A program made the position numbers and the translations under genes. A stretch of DNA of 64,000 bases from Arthrobacter sp. B6 (GTDB lineage Bacteria > Actinomycetota > Actinomycetes > Actinomycetales > Micrococcaceae): positions 1,172,141 through 1,236,140 of the forward strand of contig NZ_KV467169.1 in the NCBI RefSeq assembly GCF_001663775.1. The letters run 5' to 3'. Below the pieces are notes generated by a model that saw only the letters and a list, made by a program, of their open reading frames with translations, ran no database searches and was not told the DNA's origin. Shown one piece after another: positions 17,098 to 25,826 of this stretch (position 1 is the stretch's first letter; every line of letters begins with the position of its first letter).

Positions 17098-17939
17098 TTT
17101 ACCAAGTCCTTAGCTAAGGTCCGACTACCATCGAACTCGGTACCGCTCAACGAGAACCCAAGGCGATTACGTTTGCTGGGTGATGTTGTAAACAACAGCT
17201 TTGGCTCTCTGCGGTAGAAACAGAAAGCAGAGGCAAATTCTCGCTTCCATGGCGCCCATGCGAAATGCTTTGTGGCGCGGGCCCACGAGTGGCTCCAGTT
17301 GACGTCGCCGGCTAGCAGAACGGGCACCTGGTTTCGCCAAGCACGAAGTGAAAGATCCTTATCCTCGTAATAGAGGAAGTAGCTTTCGTCCCAAGCTCCT
17401 ATGCGGACGAAAGTCTCTGATCGCGCCGCAACAACGGCTCCAATCAGCCACGCGACATACTTCAATTGCCCTTTGTCTGCTATCACTTGATAACCATCAA
17501 CAGCCCCTCTACCAAGACGGTTCCTAACCTTGCTCAGAAGACTTGGAGCGCCACGGCCGTTTGGTTGAGTCGACCCGTCGGGATTGAGCAGCTGTGGCGA
17601 CACAATCCCGCCGGTTTTATCGATTAGCTCTTCTAGCTTCGTCAGGCTCTGCCAGTCAACTCGTACGTCGGGATTAACAAATGCGACGTATTTCCCGGCA
17701 GCAGAGGTGAGGCCTACATTGTTGGCGGTCGAGAAGCCTGCATTTCGTGGGAGCTTTATCACCTTGGCTCCCAAGCTTTGAGCTGTGTCTACGCTTGAGT
17801 CGGTGGAGCAGTTGTCCACGACGATCCATTCGACATCGTCGGGAACGTCAGCAGCCCAGTGGTCTGCAAGTACAGACGCGCTGTTGTACGAGACTGTAAT
17901 GACTGACCAGCGTAAAGCGACGCTTTTTTGAATGCCCAT
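17094..17939 (-). CDS. Glycosyltransferase family 2 (rhamnosyltransferase-like)
   Basis: 281 residues. GT-A fold of the family 2 type: VITVSYNSASVL at the N-terminus, WIVVDNCSTDSS near residue 40, then FSTANNVGLTSAAGKYVAF and NPDVRVDW, whose Asp takes the place of the DXD. The ESYFLYYEDKDLSLR segment near residue 190 is typical of rhamnosyl/galactofuranosyl-type members. First gene of the five-gene operon, starting at ATG 17939; the promoter should lie in the long gap upstream. Inverting transferase for one sugar of the repeat unit. Confidence 0.88.
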   Translation of the reverse strand: MGIQKSVALRWSVITVSYNSASVLADHWAADVPDDVEWIVVDNCSTDSSVDTAQSLGAKVIKLPRNAGFSTANNVGLTSAAGKYVAFVNPDVRVDWQSLTKLEELIDKTGGIVSPQLLNPDGSTQPNGRGAPSLLSKVRNRLGRGAVDGYQVIADKGQLKYVAWLIGAVVAARSETFVRIGAWDESYFLYYEDKDLSLRAWRNQVPVLLAGDVNWSHSWARATKHFAWAPWKREFASAFCFYRREPKLLFTTSPSKRNRLGFSLSGTEFDGSRTLAKDLVK

Positions 17940-18657
17940 GGCACATGCCCCTTACTTCCAAAATTCAGTGTTGACGCAATGCTTCAGAACTCGGGTGGGG
18001 TCGCGTCATGGCGAATGCAACGGCTTTCGATCAGGCCCCCAGCGACCGTTCTTGCTGCACGCTATAGTCTACCCATTGCCAGGAAGACGCACACATCTCA
18101 GGCTCCGGCATCGAAGACTAAGCACTCGGTGGCTCTAGTGTGAGGCTTCCGCCCGAGCGATCCTTAAGGTTTTCGCGGCCAAACCGCTCTCGCGCCTTCC
18201 CCCGAGTGACCCACCGTCGTCGTGTAAGCAGAATCCATCGACTGTGACAGCCAGTGTTTGAAGCTCGAAGCCGCAACGTATGGCCGAAGTAGAATTGGCT
18301 GTAAGATAACCGCCGAGCCTATACGGCCTATCCACTTCAAGTTGGTGGGGATCTTTCGCAACATTGGGGGCAAGTTGAGTGAACACCGAGTCCATCTTGC
18401 TACTTTGGTGTCTTTAGTGGTATTTCGGTCTTCCCTCCTTGGACGGTGACCCGACCCTGCGAGTTGCCAGACCACGGGTGGCGGATTGTGGCGTGTATCC
18501 GAAGTCATAAAGTGCTCGCACGGTCGGCCGCTGCTAAGTACCTGTCGCAGGATTTACCCCTTCCGGCGTGATTCTAAGAAGTGTCGGATGGAACTAATGA
18601 AGAAGTTGCTTGGGCGGTATTTCAGGGTGGGAGAAATTGGTATTGGGGAATGACAAG
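17940..18657. other. Divergent intergenic region between the two exopolysaccharide arms
   Basis: About 720 bp, no credible gene on either strand. It must carry promoters for the minus-strand glycosyltransferase operon and the plus-strand WbaP/Ugd operon. No clear promoter hexamers or strong hairpin were identified. Confidence 0.4.
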
Positions 18658-20127
18658 ATGACAGTCAAACCGCTGGAGGTAACGGCAAAGGCCGACGATT
18701 CTAGGTGGCGCCGGAAGTACACAAGACGGCTCAAGGTTGTTGATGCTTTAGTCGTTATCTGGGCCGTAGCGGGAGCCTTTGGTGTGAGATTTGGCTTCGC
18801 AGACCTAAGCAACGGAAATGTACGCGATGTCGACTATCTTGTCCTAGCCGCAGCTTTGGCAGTCAGTTGGTGGCTAATTCTCACGGTATGGGGTTCCAGA
18901 GAGGCAAAGATCCTGGGATCCGGGTCCGAAGAGTACAAGCGCGTCCTGGCAGCGTCTGCGTGGCTCTTTGGCTTTGTGGCGATAATTTCTTATGCCCTTC
19001 GCATCGACACAGCAAGAGGGTTCGTCGGACTTGCCTTCCCCGCAGGTGTAGCCGGCCTCTTGGCGGGGCGTTGGCTTGTGCGTCAGCACCTGAGTCTGGA
19101 GCGGAAACACGGCCGAAGCAGTTCCCGCGTCCTGATTATTGGAGGCCCTCACTCCGCGGCGCACCTTACCAAGTCTCTTCAGAGCGCACCGGCAGCGGGA
19201 TACTTACCCGTGGCAGCACACCTGCCTGGGGCCTCGCTGAGCCCAGATGTCATTTCCGGACTGTCGGTACCCGTGACCGGGACTGAGGCCGACTTCGAGT
19301 CAATTCTTGTCGTCATTTTGGAAAGCAATGTAGACGCCGTCGCGGTTTCTGCAGGTGTAAATATGCACCCTAAGGATCTTCGTCGACTCGGGTGGGAACT
19401 AGCGGCGCGTGATATCGGTATGATACTTGCGCCAGCCCTCACTGATGTCGCAGGGCCTCGTATCCACACTCAGCCGGTTGCCGGGCTGCCGCTCATACAT
19501 GTTTCAACGCCCAAATTAACTGGCGGAAAAAAAGTCGCCAAGCGTGCTTTCGACATTGCCGTTTCCAGTCTTCTACTCGTCCTACTCTCCCCGGCATTTG
19601 CAATATTGGCCATGCTAGTGAAGCTGACGGACCCCGGACCCGTGTTCTACAGACAGGAACGAATAGGACTGCGTGGCTCCACGTTCAACATGCTGAAGTT
19701 CCGATCTATGAGGGTAAACGCCGATACGGAGCTCCAAAAGTTGCTTGAAGCGCAAGGATCAGCGAATTCTCCCTTGTTCAAAGTGGAGAACGACCCTCGA
19801 ATAACTCCGTTGGGGCAGATTCTAAGGAAGTTTTCACTCGATGAACTGCCTCAACTTCTTAACGTCTTGGGCGGCAGCATGAGCTTGGTCGGACCGCGGC
19901 CGCAACGGGCCGGCGAAGTTGCACTCTATGACGACATAGCCCATCGCCGCTTGTACGTAAGCCCTGGCATGAGCGGACTATGGCAGGTGAGCGGACGGTC
20001 CAACCTCACTTGGGAGGAGAGCATCCGACTGGACCTCTACTACGTCGAAAATTGGTCGCTTATGGGTGACCTCGTAATTTTGTTTAAGACATTCAAGGCT
20101 GTTTTCGCCAGTACTGGTGCAGTTTAG
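18658..20127 (+). CDS. Undecaprenyl-phosphate sugar phosphotransferase (WbaP/ExoY-like primer)
   Basis: 489 residues from ATG 18658; a TTG 48 bp upstream (18610) is an alternative start. Four N-terminal TM helices and a CoA-binding-like middle (SSRVLIIGGPHSAAHLTKSL) precede the bacterial sugar transferase domain from about residue 293: KRAFDIAVSSLLLVLLSPAF, DPGPVFYRQERIG, FNMLKFRSMR, SLDELPQLLNVL, SMSLVGPRPQ, SPGMSGLWQVSGR. It transfers Glc-1-P or Gal-1-P (or similar) from UDP-sugar to undecaprenyl phosphate, the first step of repeat-unit assembly. First gene of the right arm, 67 bp before ugd. Confidence 0.93.
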   Translation: MTVKPLEVTAKADDSRWRRKYTRRLKVVDALVVIWAVAGAFGVRFGFADLSNGNVRDVDYLVLAAALAVSWWLILTVWGSREAKILGSGSEEYKRVLAASAWLFGFVAIISYALRIDTARGFVGLAFPAGVAGLLAGRWLVRQHLSLERKHGRSSSRVLIIGGPHSAAHLTKSLQSAPAAGYLPVAAHLPGASLSPDVISGLSVPVTGTEADFESILVVILESNVDAVAVSAGVNMHPKDLRRLGWELAARDIGMILAPALTDVAGPRIHTQPVAGLPLIHVSTPKLTGGKKVAKRAFDIAVSSLLLVLLSPAFAILAMLVKLTDPGPVFYRQERIGLRGSTFNMLKFRSMRVNADTELQKLLEAQGSANSPLFKVENDPRITPLGQILRKFSLDELPQLLNVLGGSMSLVGPRPQRAGEVALYDDIAHRRLYVSPGMSGLWQVSGRSNLTWEESIRLDLYYVENWSLMGDLVILFKTFKAVFASTGAV

Positions 20128-20194
20128 CCGCTGATCTCGATGACTTAATCGAGTGACATCTTGTTTTTCCATCTTTCTGGGGAAGGTTTTATCG

Positions 20195-21508
20195 ATGCGT
20201 ATTTCTGTAATCGGGTGTGGATATCTGGGTGCTGTTCATGCAGCCTGCATGGCAAAGCTTGGTCATGAGGTTGTCGGAATCGATGTGGACGACCGCAAGA
20301 TCAAGGATCTCTCGAACGCGACCGCCCCATTTTATGAACCAGGGCTTGAGGCCCTGTTGAAGGACGTCCAAGAAACCGGTCGCCTGTCATTCACAACGGA
20401 TATGTCTTTCGCTGCTAATAGCGAAGTACATTTTATTTGCGTTGGAACACCGCAGAAAAAAGGGGAAAATGCTGCCGACATGACCTACGTCGACGCGGCT
20501 GTGCTAGGCCTGCTGCCGTATGTGACGCCTGGAGACATCATTGTAGGCAAGTCCACAGTGCCTGTGGGAACAGCGGGACGTCTCGCTGAGCAGCTTGCCA
20601 CCCAGGAACCTGCCGCCCATTTGGTGTGGAATCCGGAATTTCTTCGAGAGGGACACGCGGTTAGCGATACCCTCAGCCCTGATCGGCTTGTCTACGGCGT
20701 TATTGACGGTTCGGAGGAGCATCCGGCCGTTGCGATCTTGGACGAGGTCTACGCAGGTTCCCTGAGCGCTGGTACTCCACGACTTGTGACAGATCATCCC
20801 ACTGCCGAGCTCGTAAAGGCGGCCGCCAATTCCTTCCTTGCCACGAAGATTTCCTTCATAAACGCCATGGCCGAAGTGTGCGAGGCTACGGGGGCAGATG
20901 TAACCAGGCTCGCTGACGCCATAGGGCTCGACGACCGAATCGGCCGAAAGTTTCTGCACGCAGGCATTGGGTTCGGAGGAGGGTGCCTTCCAAAGGATAT
21001 TCGCGCCTTTATGGCGCGTGCTGGGGAGCTGGGAGCGGATCAGGCCCTGACATTCCTGCGGGAAGTTGACGCAATCAACATGCGGCGTCGGACGCGTGTC
21101 GTGGAGTTGACCCGAGAGCTCTGCGGCGGAATGCTCTTGGGCAAGAGACTGACAGTGCTAGGGGCTGCCTTCAAACCCGAGAGCGACGATGTCCGGGATT
21201 CGCCGTCCCTCAGCATCGCTGCACAGCTTCAGTTGCAAGGGGCCGTGGTGACGGTAACTGATCCAAAGGCACTTAACAATGCCGCGCGGAGATTTCCGGA
21301 GCTTCACTACGAATCCAACACTGAGGCGGCAGTGCACAAAGCTGATGCCTTGCTCCTTCTCACAGAATGGCAGGAGTATCGCGATCTCGACCCTTACTCG
21401 CTGGCTGCTTCTGTAAATTCACCATTTATCCTTGACGGGCGGAATGTTCTCGATGCAGGCAAGTGGCGATCAGCTGGATGGACCTATCGAGGCCTAGGAC
21501 GCCCCTGA
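20195..21508 (+). CDS. ugd: UDP-glucose 6-dehydrogenase
   Basis: 437 residues. Oxidises UDP-glucose to UDP-glucuronate with two NAD+. NAD motif GCGYLG is at residues 7-12, the NPEFLREG segment in the middle, and the catalytic cysteine in GFGGGCLPKD near residue 262; the C-terminal UDP-binding domain has LGAAFKPESDDVRDSPS. ATG 20195 is set by GGGGAAGG at 20179-20186; a longer frame starting 14 codons earlier lacks a ribosome site. It provides UDP-GlcA for the polymer, upstream of the epimerase at 9779, with substrate from GalU at 24897. Confidence 0.96.
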   Translation: MRISVIGCGYLGAVHAACMAKLGHEVVGIDVDDRKIKDLSNATAPFYEPGLEALLKDVQETGRLSFTTDMSFAANSEVHFICVGTPQKKGENAADMTYVDAAVLGLLPYVTPGDIIVGKSTVPVGTAGRLAEQLATQEPAAHLVWNPEFLREGHAVSDTLSPDRLVYGVIDGSEEHPAVAILDEVYAGSLSAGTPRLVTDHPTAELVKAAANSFLATKISFINAMAEVCEATGADVTRLADAIGLDDRIGRKFLHAGIGFGGGCLPKDIRAFMARAGELGADQALTFLREVDAINMRRRTRVVELTRELCGGMLLGKRLTVLGAAFKPESDDVRDSPSLSIAAQLQLQGAVVTVTDPKALNNAARRFPELHYESNTEAAVHKADALLLLTEWQEYRDLDPYSLAASVNSPFILDGRNVLDAGKWRSAGWTYRGLGRP

Positions 21509-21510
21509 CG

Positions 21511-23379
21511 ATGTCGGATGCCCAACACTCGCATGAAAGCGACCCATCACAGAAGCCTCCCATTCCGAGGCGCAGAAAAGTGAAAGCGCGACGGCGCCTA
21601 ATCAGTCTGTTGGCTTGTGTGGGGGCGGCAGTACTCCTGTCTTGCGCCGCTGTGGCATGGCTTGGCGTGAAAGCGTCCAAGGTGAATCAAGAACTTAGCG
21701 CTGCATCGAAGCTTGTCGACGGACTCAAGGAAGACGTAGCTAGGAACGACCCCGCCAGCGCTACAGCAACTGTTGAGCAAATCCGCTCTCACACCGCCTC
21801 CGCCGAAGAAGCGGCTACAGATCCTATTTGGGTCTTGGCTTCGGCCATTCCTGGAATCGGTCCAAACTTCAGTGCCGTAGCAGAGGTTGCACGTTCAGCC
21901 GACGACGTTGCCAATCTTGCATTAGCACCACTCGTCGGGGTCTTTGGCTCCCTGAATTGGGAAACATTAGCCCCGAACGCCACTGGAATAGATTTCGGTC
22001 CGCTCGAGGCAGCGTCCCCCAGCGTCACATCTGCAGCACACGCTGTTCGCACTTCCGCGGCACGGCTGGAGGAAATTGACAGTACGAAGCTGCTACCACA
22101 AGTCGCAGAGCCCTTGGTTGAAGCCAGGAATAAACTCCACGATGTCACTGATGCCCTTGATGCATCCGCAAACGCATCACAGTTGCTTCCCGCGATGTTA
22201 GGGGCCCTTGAAAATCGCTCCTACCTACTCATGATTCAGAACAATGCCGAATCCCGGGCATCCGGTGGAATCCCAGGTGCAATCGCCGTACTCAACTTGG
22301 ATAAGGGCAAGCTCACTTTAGGCGCCCAAAGCAGTGCAACCGACATGGGGGTGATTTCTCCACCTGTTCCGGTGGACGCACAACAGCAATTCATCTATTC
22401 GCCCCGCTTGGGAAAGTTCATGCAGGATGTCAATCTGACGCCCGATTTCCCGACGGCAGCATCGACTGCCCAACAGATGTGGGAGCGAAGGACCGGTCAG
22501 CGTGTAGATGGCGTGATATCGATCGACCCAATCACATTGGCATACATTCTGAAAGCCACTGGGCCCATCACGATCACAAACCCAGATCTGGTTCAACTGG
22601 CCGGGGAATCACTGCCAACTCAGCTTGATGGCGGAAATCTTGTCAAGACTCTGCTGTCAGACGTCTACAGAGAGATTGAAAAACCGGAGTTACAAGACCT
22701 GTATTTTGCGGGCGTTGCCCAAGAAGCTTTCTCGGCATTGTCCGGGGGCAAGGGAGACGCGAAGGGACTCCTCGAGGGCATTACTCGAGGTACCAAAGAG
22801 GGCAGAGTCCTTGTTTGGTCCGCAAACAGTGCCGAACAATCGGTCCTAGTCAGATATCCGGTGAGTGGATCAATAGCGGGCCCGAGTGTTTCACCCGCGG
22901 AATTCGGTGTCTACTTCAATGACGGCACCGGTGCCAAGATGGACTACTACGTCAAACGCACGGTTCAGCTTTTTAAGGAATGTCCGAAAGACGGCTACGA
23001 GCAGACCACCGTTCGAATCACGAGCTCGAATACCGCGCCCAGCAGTGCCGCAACTTCTTTGCCCGCTTATGTCACGGGCGACGGAAATTTCGGGGTGCCG
23101 CCGGGGTCCGTTCAGACTAATATTGTCGCCTACGGACCGGTCCAAGCCCATGTTGAGATTGCGAAGCTGGACGGGCAGAGGACGGAGTTCGCTCCCTACA
23201 TACACAGCAACAGGCCTGTTGGAGTCTTAGCAGTGCGACTCGCACCTGGAGAAAGCCGCAGCGTGGAGTTTACTTTCGGCAAAATAGTCCAGCATACGGA
23301 ACCTAACCTGGTTGTCACGCCCACGGTGCAGGATGTAAAGGATGTGATCCTGCCCACACAAAATGCGCAATGTGGCTAG
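21511..23379 (+). CDS. DUF4012 membrane-anchored extracytoplasmic protein
   Basis: 622 residues from ATG 21511, only two bases after the ugd stop. A basic cytoplasmic tail (RRRKVKARRRL) is followed by one TM helix at about 31-53; the rest is outside. The region around residue 230 (RSYLLMIQNNAESRASGGIP) and VSIDPITLAYILKATGPI, in the form GVISIDPITLAYIL, are recognisable DUF4012 features, a family found beside actinobacterial polysaccharide genes with unknown function. Coupling to ugd suggests a role in export, attachment or modification of the uronate-containing polymer. That role is inference. Confidence 0.8.
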   Translation: MSDAQHSHESDPSQKPPIPRRRKVKARRRLISLLACVGAAVLLSCAAVAWLGVKASKVNQELSAASKLVDGLKEDVARNDPASATATVEQIRSHTASAEEAATDPIWVLASAIPGIGPNFSAVAEVARSADDVANLALAPLVGVFGSLNWETLAPNATGIDFGPLEAASPSVTSAAHAVRTSAARLEEIDSTKLLPQVAEPLVEARNKLHDVTDALDASANASQLLPAMLGALENRSYLLMIQNNAESRASGGIPGAIAVLNLDKGKLTLGAQSSATDMGVISPPVPVDAQQQFIYSPRLGKFMQDVNLTPDFPTAASTAQQMWERRTGQRVDGVISIDPITLAYILKATGPITITNPDLVQLAGESLPTQLDGGNLVKTLLSDVYREIEKPELQDLYFAGVAQEAFSALSGGKGDAKGLLEGITRGTKEGRVLVWSANSAEQSVLVRYPVSGSIAGPSVSPAEFGVYFNDGTGAKMDYYVKRTVQLFKECPKDGYEQTTVRITSSNTAPSSAATSLPAYVTGDGNFGVPPGSVQTNIVAYGPVQAHVEIAKLDGQRTEFAPYIHSNRPVGVLAVRLAPGESRSVEFTFGKIVQHTEPNLVVTPTVQDVKDVILPTQNAQCG

Positions 23380-23560
23380 GCCGTGTGGACACGGCGTTAA
23401 CACTATGTAAACCGACTGGATTGACGTTGCTCACACCACGCGCAAAATGGTAACGTCTTTCTGGGATATCTATCCGGCATTTCCGTACAGGTCTCGTGCG
23501 GTGAGGAAACCTCCTCAATTCGGGTACATCTAAAACTTAAACGTCTCCGGGGGGACACAC

Positions 23561-24151
23561 ATGAAAAAGACACTCGCAGCACTCGCACTGGCTGGATCCA
23601 TCGCACTTATCGGCTCGGCCCCTGCAGTCGCAGGCACCTACCCGCCCCTTCCGCCGCAGGCCGCCGTTTCTGACGGCACCGTTGGCCCGGGCGAAAGTTT
23701 CGTCTTCCGCGGCCAGGGCATGCAGCCTTTTGAAACCATCACCATCACCGTAACTCCGGGCAACCCGCCCGCAGCTTCCGGCGCTACCTTCGGTGGCACC
23801 TCAGTCGTTGGAAAGATCCCTGTTTTCCTGGCGCCGCAGACTTTCAGCGCCACAGCAGACGCTCAGGGCGCCTTCGCTTACCCGCTGGCCATCAGCGAAG
23901 CGGGAACCTACTCCATCACGGCTACGGGTAACACCTCCGGCGTCACTGTCGGCCCCGTCACTGTGACGGTTGCTGCGTCACTGGCAAACACCGGCGGCGC
24001 TCCGCTCGCCACCACCGGTGGCGGGCTGGCCAACACCGGTGCTGACTCCGGCCTGGTTCTCTGGACCATCGTCGGTGCTGGCGCACTTGCCGCCGGTGCA
24101 GCTTCCGTAGTTGTTGTTCGCCGCCGCGCCAAGACCGAGGCCGCTGCGTAA
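23561..24151 (+). CDS. Secreted LAXTG-anchored surface protein
   Basis: 196 residues behind a GGGGGGAC ribosome site. It has a Sec signal peptide (MKKTLAALALAGSIALIGS, AVAG), a small beta-rich domain (GPGESFVFRGQGMQPFETI), then three LAXTG-like motifs in a row (LANTG 141-145, LATTG 149-153, LANTG 156-160), a hydrophobic helix and an RRRAK tail. This is the sorting signal type used by class E sortases of high-GC actinobacteria. Probably linked to the cell wall; with its position after the polysaccharide arm it may help display or bind the polymer. The gene is followed by a strong terminator. Confidence 0.82.
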   Translation: MKKTLAALALAGSIALIGSAPAVAGTYPPLPPQAAVSDGTVGPGESFVFRGQGMQPFETITITVTPGNPPAASGATFGGTSVVGKIPVFLAPQTFSATADAQGAFAYPLAISEAGTYSITATGNTSGVTVGPVTVTVAASLANTGGAPLATTGGGLANTGADSGLVLWTIVGAGALAAGAASVVVVRRRAKTEAAA

Positions 24152-24173
24152 CCGCAACACCCACAAGCACCAA

Positions 24174-24218
24174 AGAGGGTGGGTGGTTCTCCGGGAAACC
24201 GGGAACCACCCGCCCTCT
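24174..24218 (+). terminator. Intrinsic terminator after the LAXTG protein gene
   Basis: AGAGGGTGGGTGGTTC pairs with GAACCACCCGCCCTCT (one internal T/G mismatch) around a 12-nt apex, followed by GCATTT. It starts 22 bp after the stop codon. Confidence 0.8.
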
Positions 24219-24275
24219 GCATTTAAGCAAAGAACACCACATGAACCGGCCACGTCCGTGGTATTTATTAGAGCT

Positions 24276-24422
24276 ATGGGGAGACATTGGCGCAGAACAC
24301 GGTGGCAGTTCGACTTCTCCATACCCCTGCCGGGCCCTCAGGCCCTCCCCTACGTCCTCCTAGGCCTTCTCGCTGTCGCCGCTCTAGGCGCGGCGTATTT
24401 AGCCATTCTGAGAACGTCCTGA
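24276..24422 (+). CDS. 48-residue single-span membrane protein
   Basis: Small ORF (MGRHWRRTRWQFDFSIPLPG) with a basic N-terminus and one hydrophobic helix (YVLLGLLAVAALGAAYLAIL). It ends 7 bp before the VanZ start, so the two are probably co-expressed. Ribosome site weak. No family recognised. Confidence 0.45.
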   Translation: MGRHWRRTRWQFDFSIPLPGPQALPYVLLGLLAVAALGAAYLAILRTS

Positions 24423-24429
24423 GGCCCTC

Positions 24430-24900
24430 TTGAATTTCTTTGCAGACCCCCGCCCGTGGCGCTGGGTCCTCGTAGCAATGCTTGTCCCGCTTGCGTTCGT
24501 GGCATTCTGGCCGAGCCCCATAGATCGGCCCGTGCAGAGCGACCTGGCAAGGCTATTGAAATTCCTTCACTCCCACGGAATTCCGAAGTGGTTCAACTAC
24601 AAATTTGTGGAAGCGTCTGCGAATGTTGCGTTATTTGTCCCCGTAGGCGCCGTAGCATCCATGGCATTTCCTGCCAAACGCTGGTGGCAGGTCGGCGCCT
24701 TTGGCCTCATCGTGTCCGGCTGCATGGAACTGGGGCAACTGCTGTTTCTTGACAACCGCTTCGCCAGCCCACTGGACCTTGTCACAAACACGGGAGGAGC
24801 TGTAATTGGCGCGCTCCTGGCCTCAGCAGTCCTTAAACGACTACGGGCCCGCCGCTTGGTCAGCGGCGGGCCCGTCGAGAGCAAGAACAGCAGCAGCTAG
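24430..24900 (+). CDS. VanZ-family membrane protein
   Basis: 156 residues with four TM helices. The family pattern is visible: KWFNYKFVEASANVALFVPV near residue 55, GCMELGQLLFLDNRFASPLD near 98 and the following VTNTGGAVIGALL. Starts at TTG 24430 after GAGG. VanZ-like proteins often accompany cell-envelope glycan genes and can confer resistance to some glycopeptides; the biochemical role is unclear. The 3' end contains a hairpin and overlaps the convergent galU stop. Confidence 0.85.
   Translation: MNFFADPRPWRWVLVAMLVPLAFVAFWPSPIDRPVQSDLARLLKFLHSHGIPKWFNYKFVEASANVALFVPVGAVASMAFPAKRWWQVGAFGLIVSGCMELGQLLFLDNRFASPLDLVTNTGGAVIGALLASAVLKRLRARRLVSGGPVESKNSSS
24845..24873. terminator. Perfect 12-bp hairpin at the VanZ/galU convergent junction
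   Basis: GGGCCCGCCGCT, five-base loop, AGCGGCGGGCCC, inside the last codons of the VanZ gene and 24 bp from the galU stop. No U-tract, so it may act as a bidirectional or Rho-assisted terminator. Confidence 0.5.
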
Positions 24901-25787
24901 CTGACGAAGCCCTTCATCCAGGTCTTCAGGTCCTCGCCGAACTCCACACGCTCTGACGCCAAAGTGATCACGGCCTTGAGGTAGCTGAGCTTGTCTCCGG
25001 TGTCGTAGCGACGGCCCTTGAAGACCACGCCGTAGACGCCCGAGCCTTCGCCCTCGCCTGCAGCCAGGGTCTGCAGGGCATCCGTCAGCTGGATCTCTCC
25101 CCCGCGGCCCGGCTCGGTCTTCTCCAGCACGCCAAACACGGACGGGTGCAGCACGTACCGGCCAATGACGGCCAGGTTGGACGGTGCCTCGCCCGCGGCC
25201 GGCTTCTCCACCAGGCTGTTGACCCGGACAAAGTCCTCACCCTCAACCGGGGAGATATCCGCGCAGCCATAGGCGCTGATCTGGATGGGGTCCACCTCGA
25301 TCAGGGCGATCACGGAGCCACCGGTCTTCTGCTGCACCTCCATCATGGTGGTGAGCAGGCACTCGGCCTCGTCGATCAGGTCGTCGCCCAGCAACACAGC
25401 GAACGGCTCGTTGCCCACATGCTGGCTGGCGCACAGTACGGCATGCCCCAGGCCCTTGGCTTCGCCCTGGCGTACGTAGTGGATGGGGCCCAGCTGGGAA
25501 GCGTACCGGATGGACTCAAGGCGCTCTTTGTCGCCCTTCTTCTCCAGTGCGGCCTCCAGGCCTGGTTCGCGGTCGAAATGGTCCTCCAAGGCCCGCTTGT
25601 TGCGGCCCGTGATCATCAGGAGGTCGTGGAGGCCAGCATTGACCGCCTCCTCCACCACGTACTGGATGGCCGGCCTGTCGACCACCGGGAGCATTTCCTT
25701 CGGCATTGCCTTGGTGGCGGGTAGGAAACGCGTTCCCAATCCGGCAGCAGGAATGACGGCTTTGGTCACAGATTTCCCCATAGTCAT
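24897..25787 (-). CDS. galU: UTP-glucose-1-phosphate uridylyltransferase
   Basis: 296 residues from ATG 25787 (another ATG two codons on). Makes UDP-glucose from UTP and glucose-1-phosphate. The nucleotidyl-transferase signature is AVIPAAGLGTRFLPATKAMP, followed by KEMLPVVDRPAIQYVVEEA, LGDDLIDE and LTDALQTLA. A longer frame to 25823 lacks support. Its product feeds Ugd and the priming transferase of the adjacent polysaccharide locus, but the gene is transcribed separately and is probably also housekeeping. No clear ribosome site. Confidence 0.95.
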   Translation of the reverse strand: MTMGKSVTKAVIPAAGLGTRFLPATKAMPKEMLPVVDRPAIQYVVEEAVNAGLHDLLMITGRNKRALEDHFDREPGLEAALEKKGDKERLESIRYASQLGPIHYVRQGEAKGLGHAVLCASQHVGNEPFAVLLGDDLIDEAECLLTTMMEVQQKTGGSVIALIEVDPIQISAYGCADISPVEGEDFVRVNSLVEKPAAGEAPSNLAVIGRYVLHPSVFGVLEKTEPGRGGEIQLTDALQTLAAGEGEGSGVYGVVFKGRRYDTGDKLSYLKAVITLASERVEFGEDLKTWMKGFVS

Positions 25788-25826
25788 ACGTGAACCATAC
25801 AAATCAGTACCCCGAGATAGCAATTG

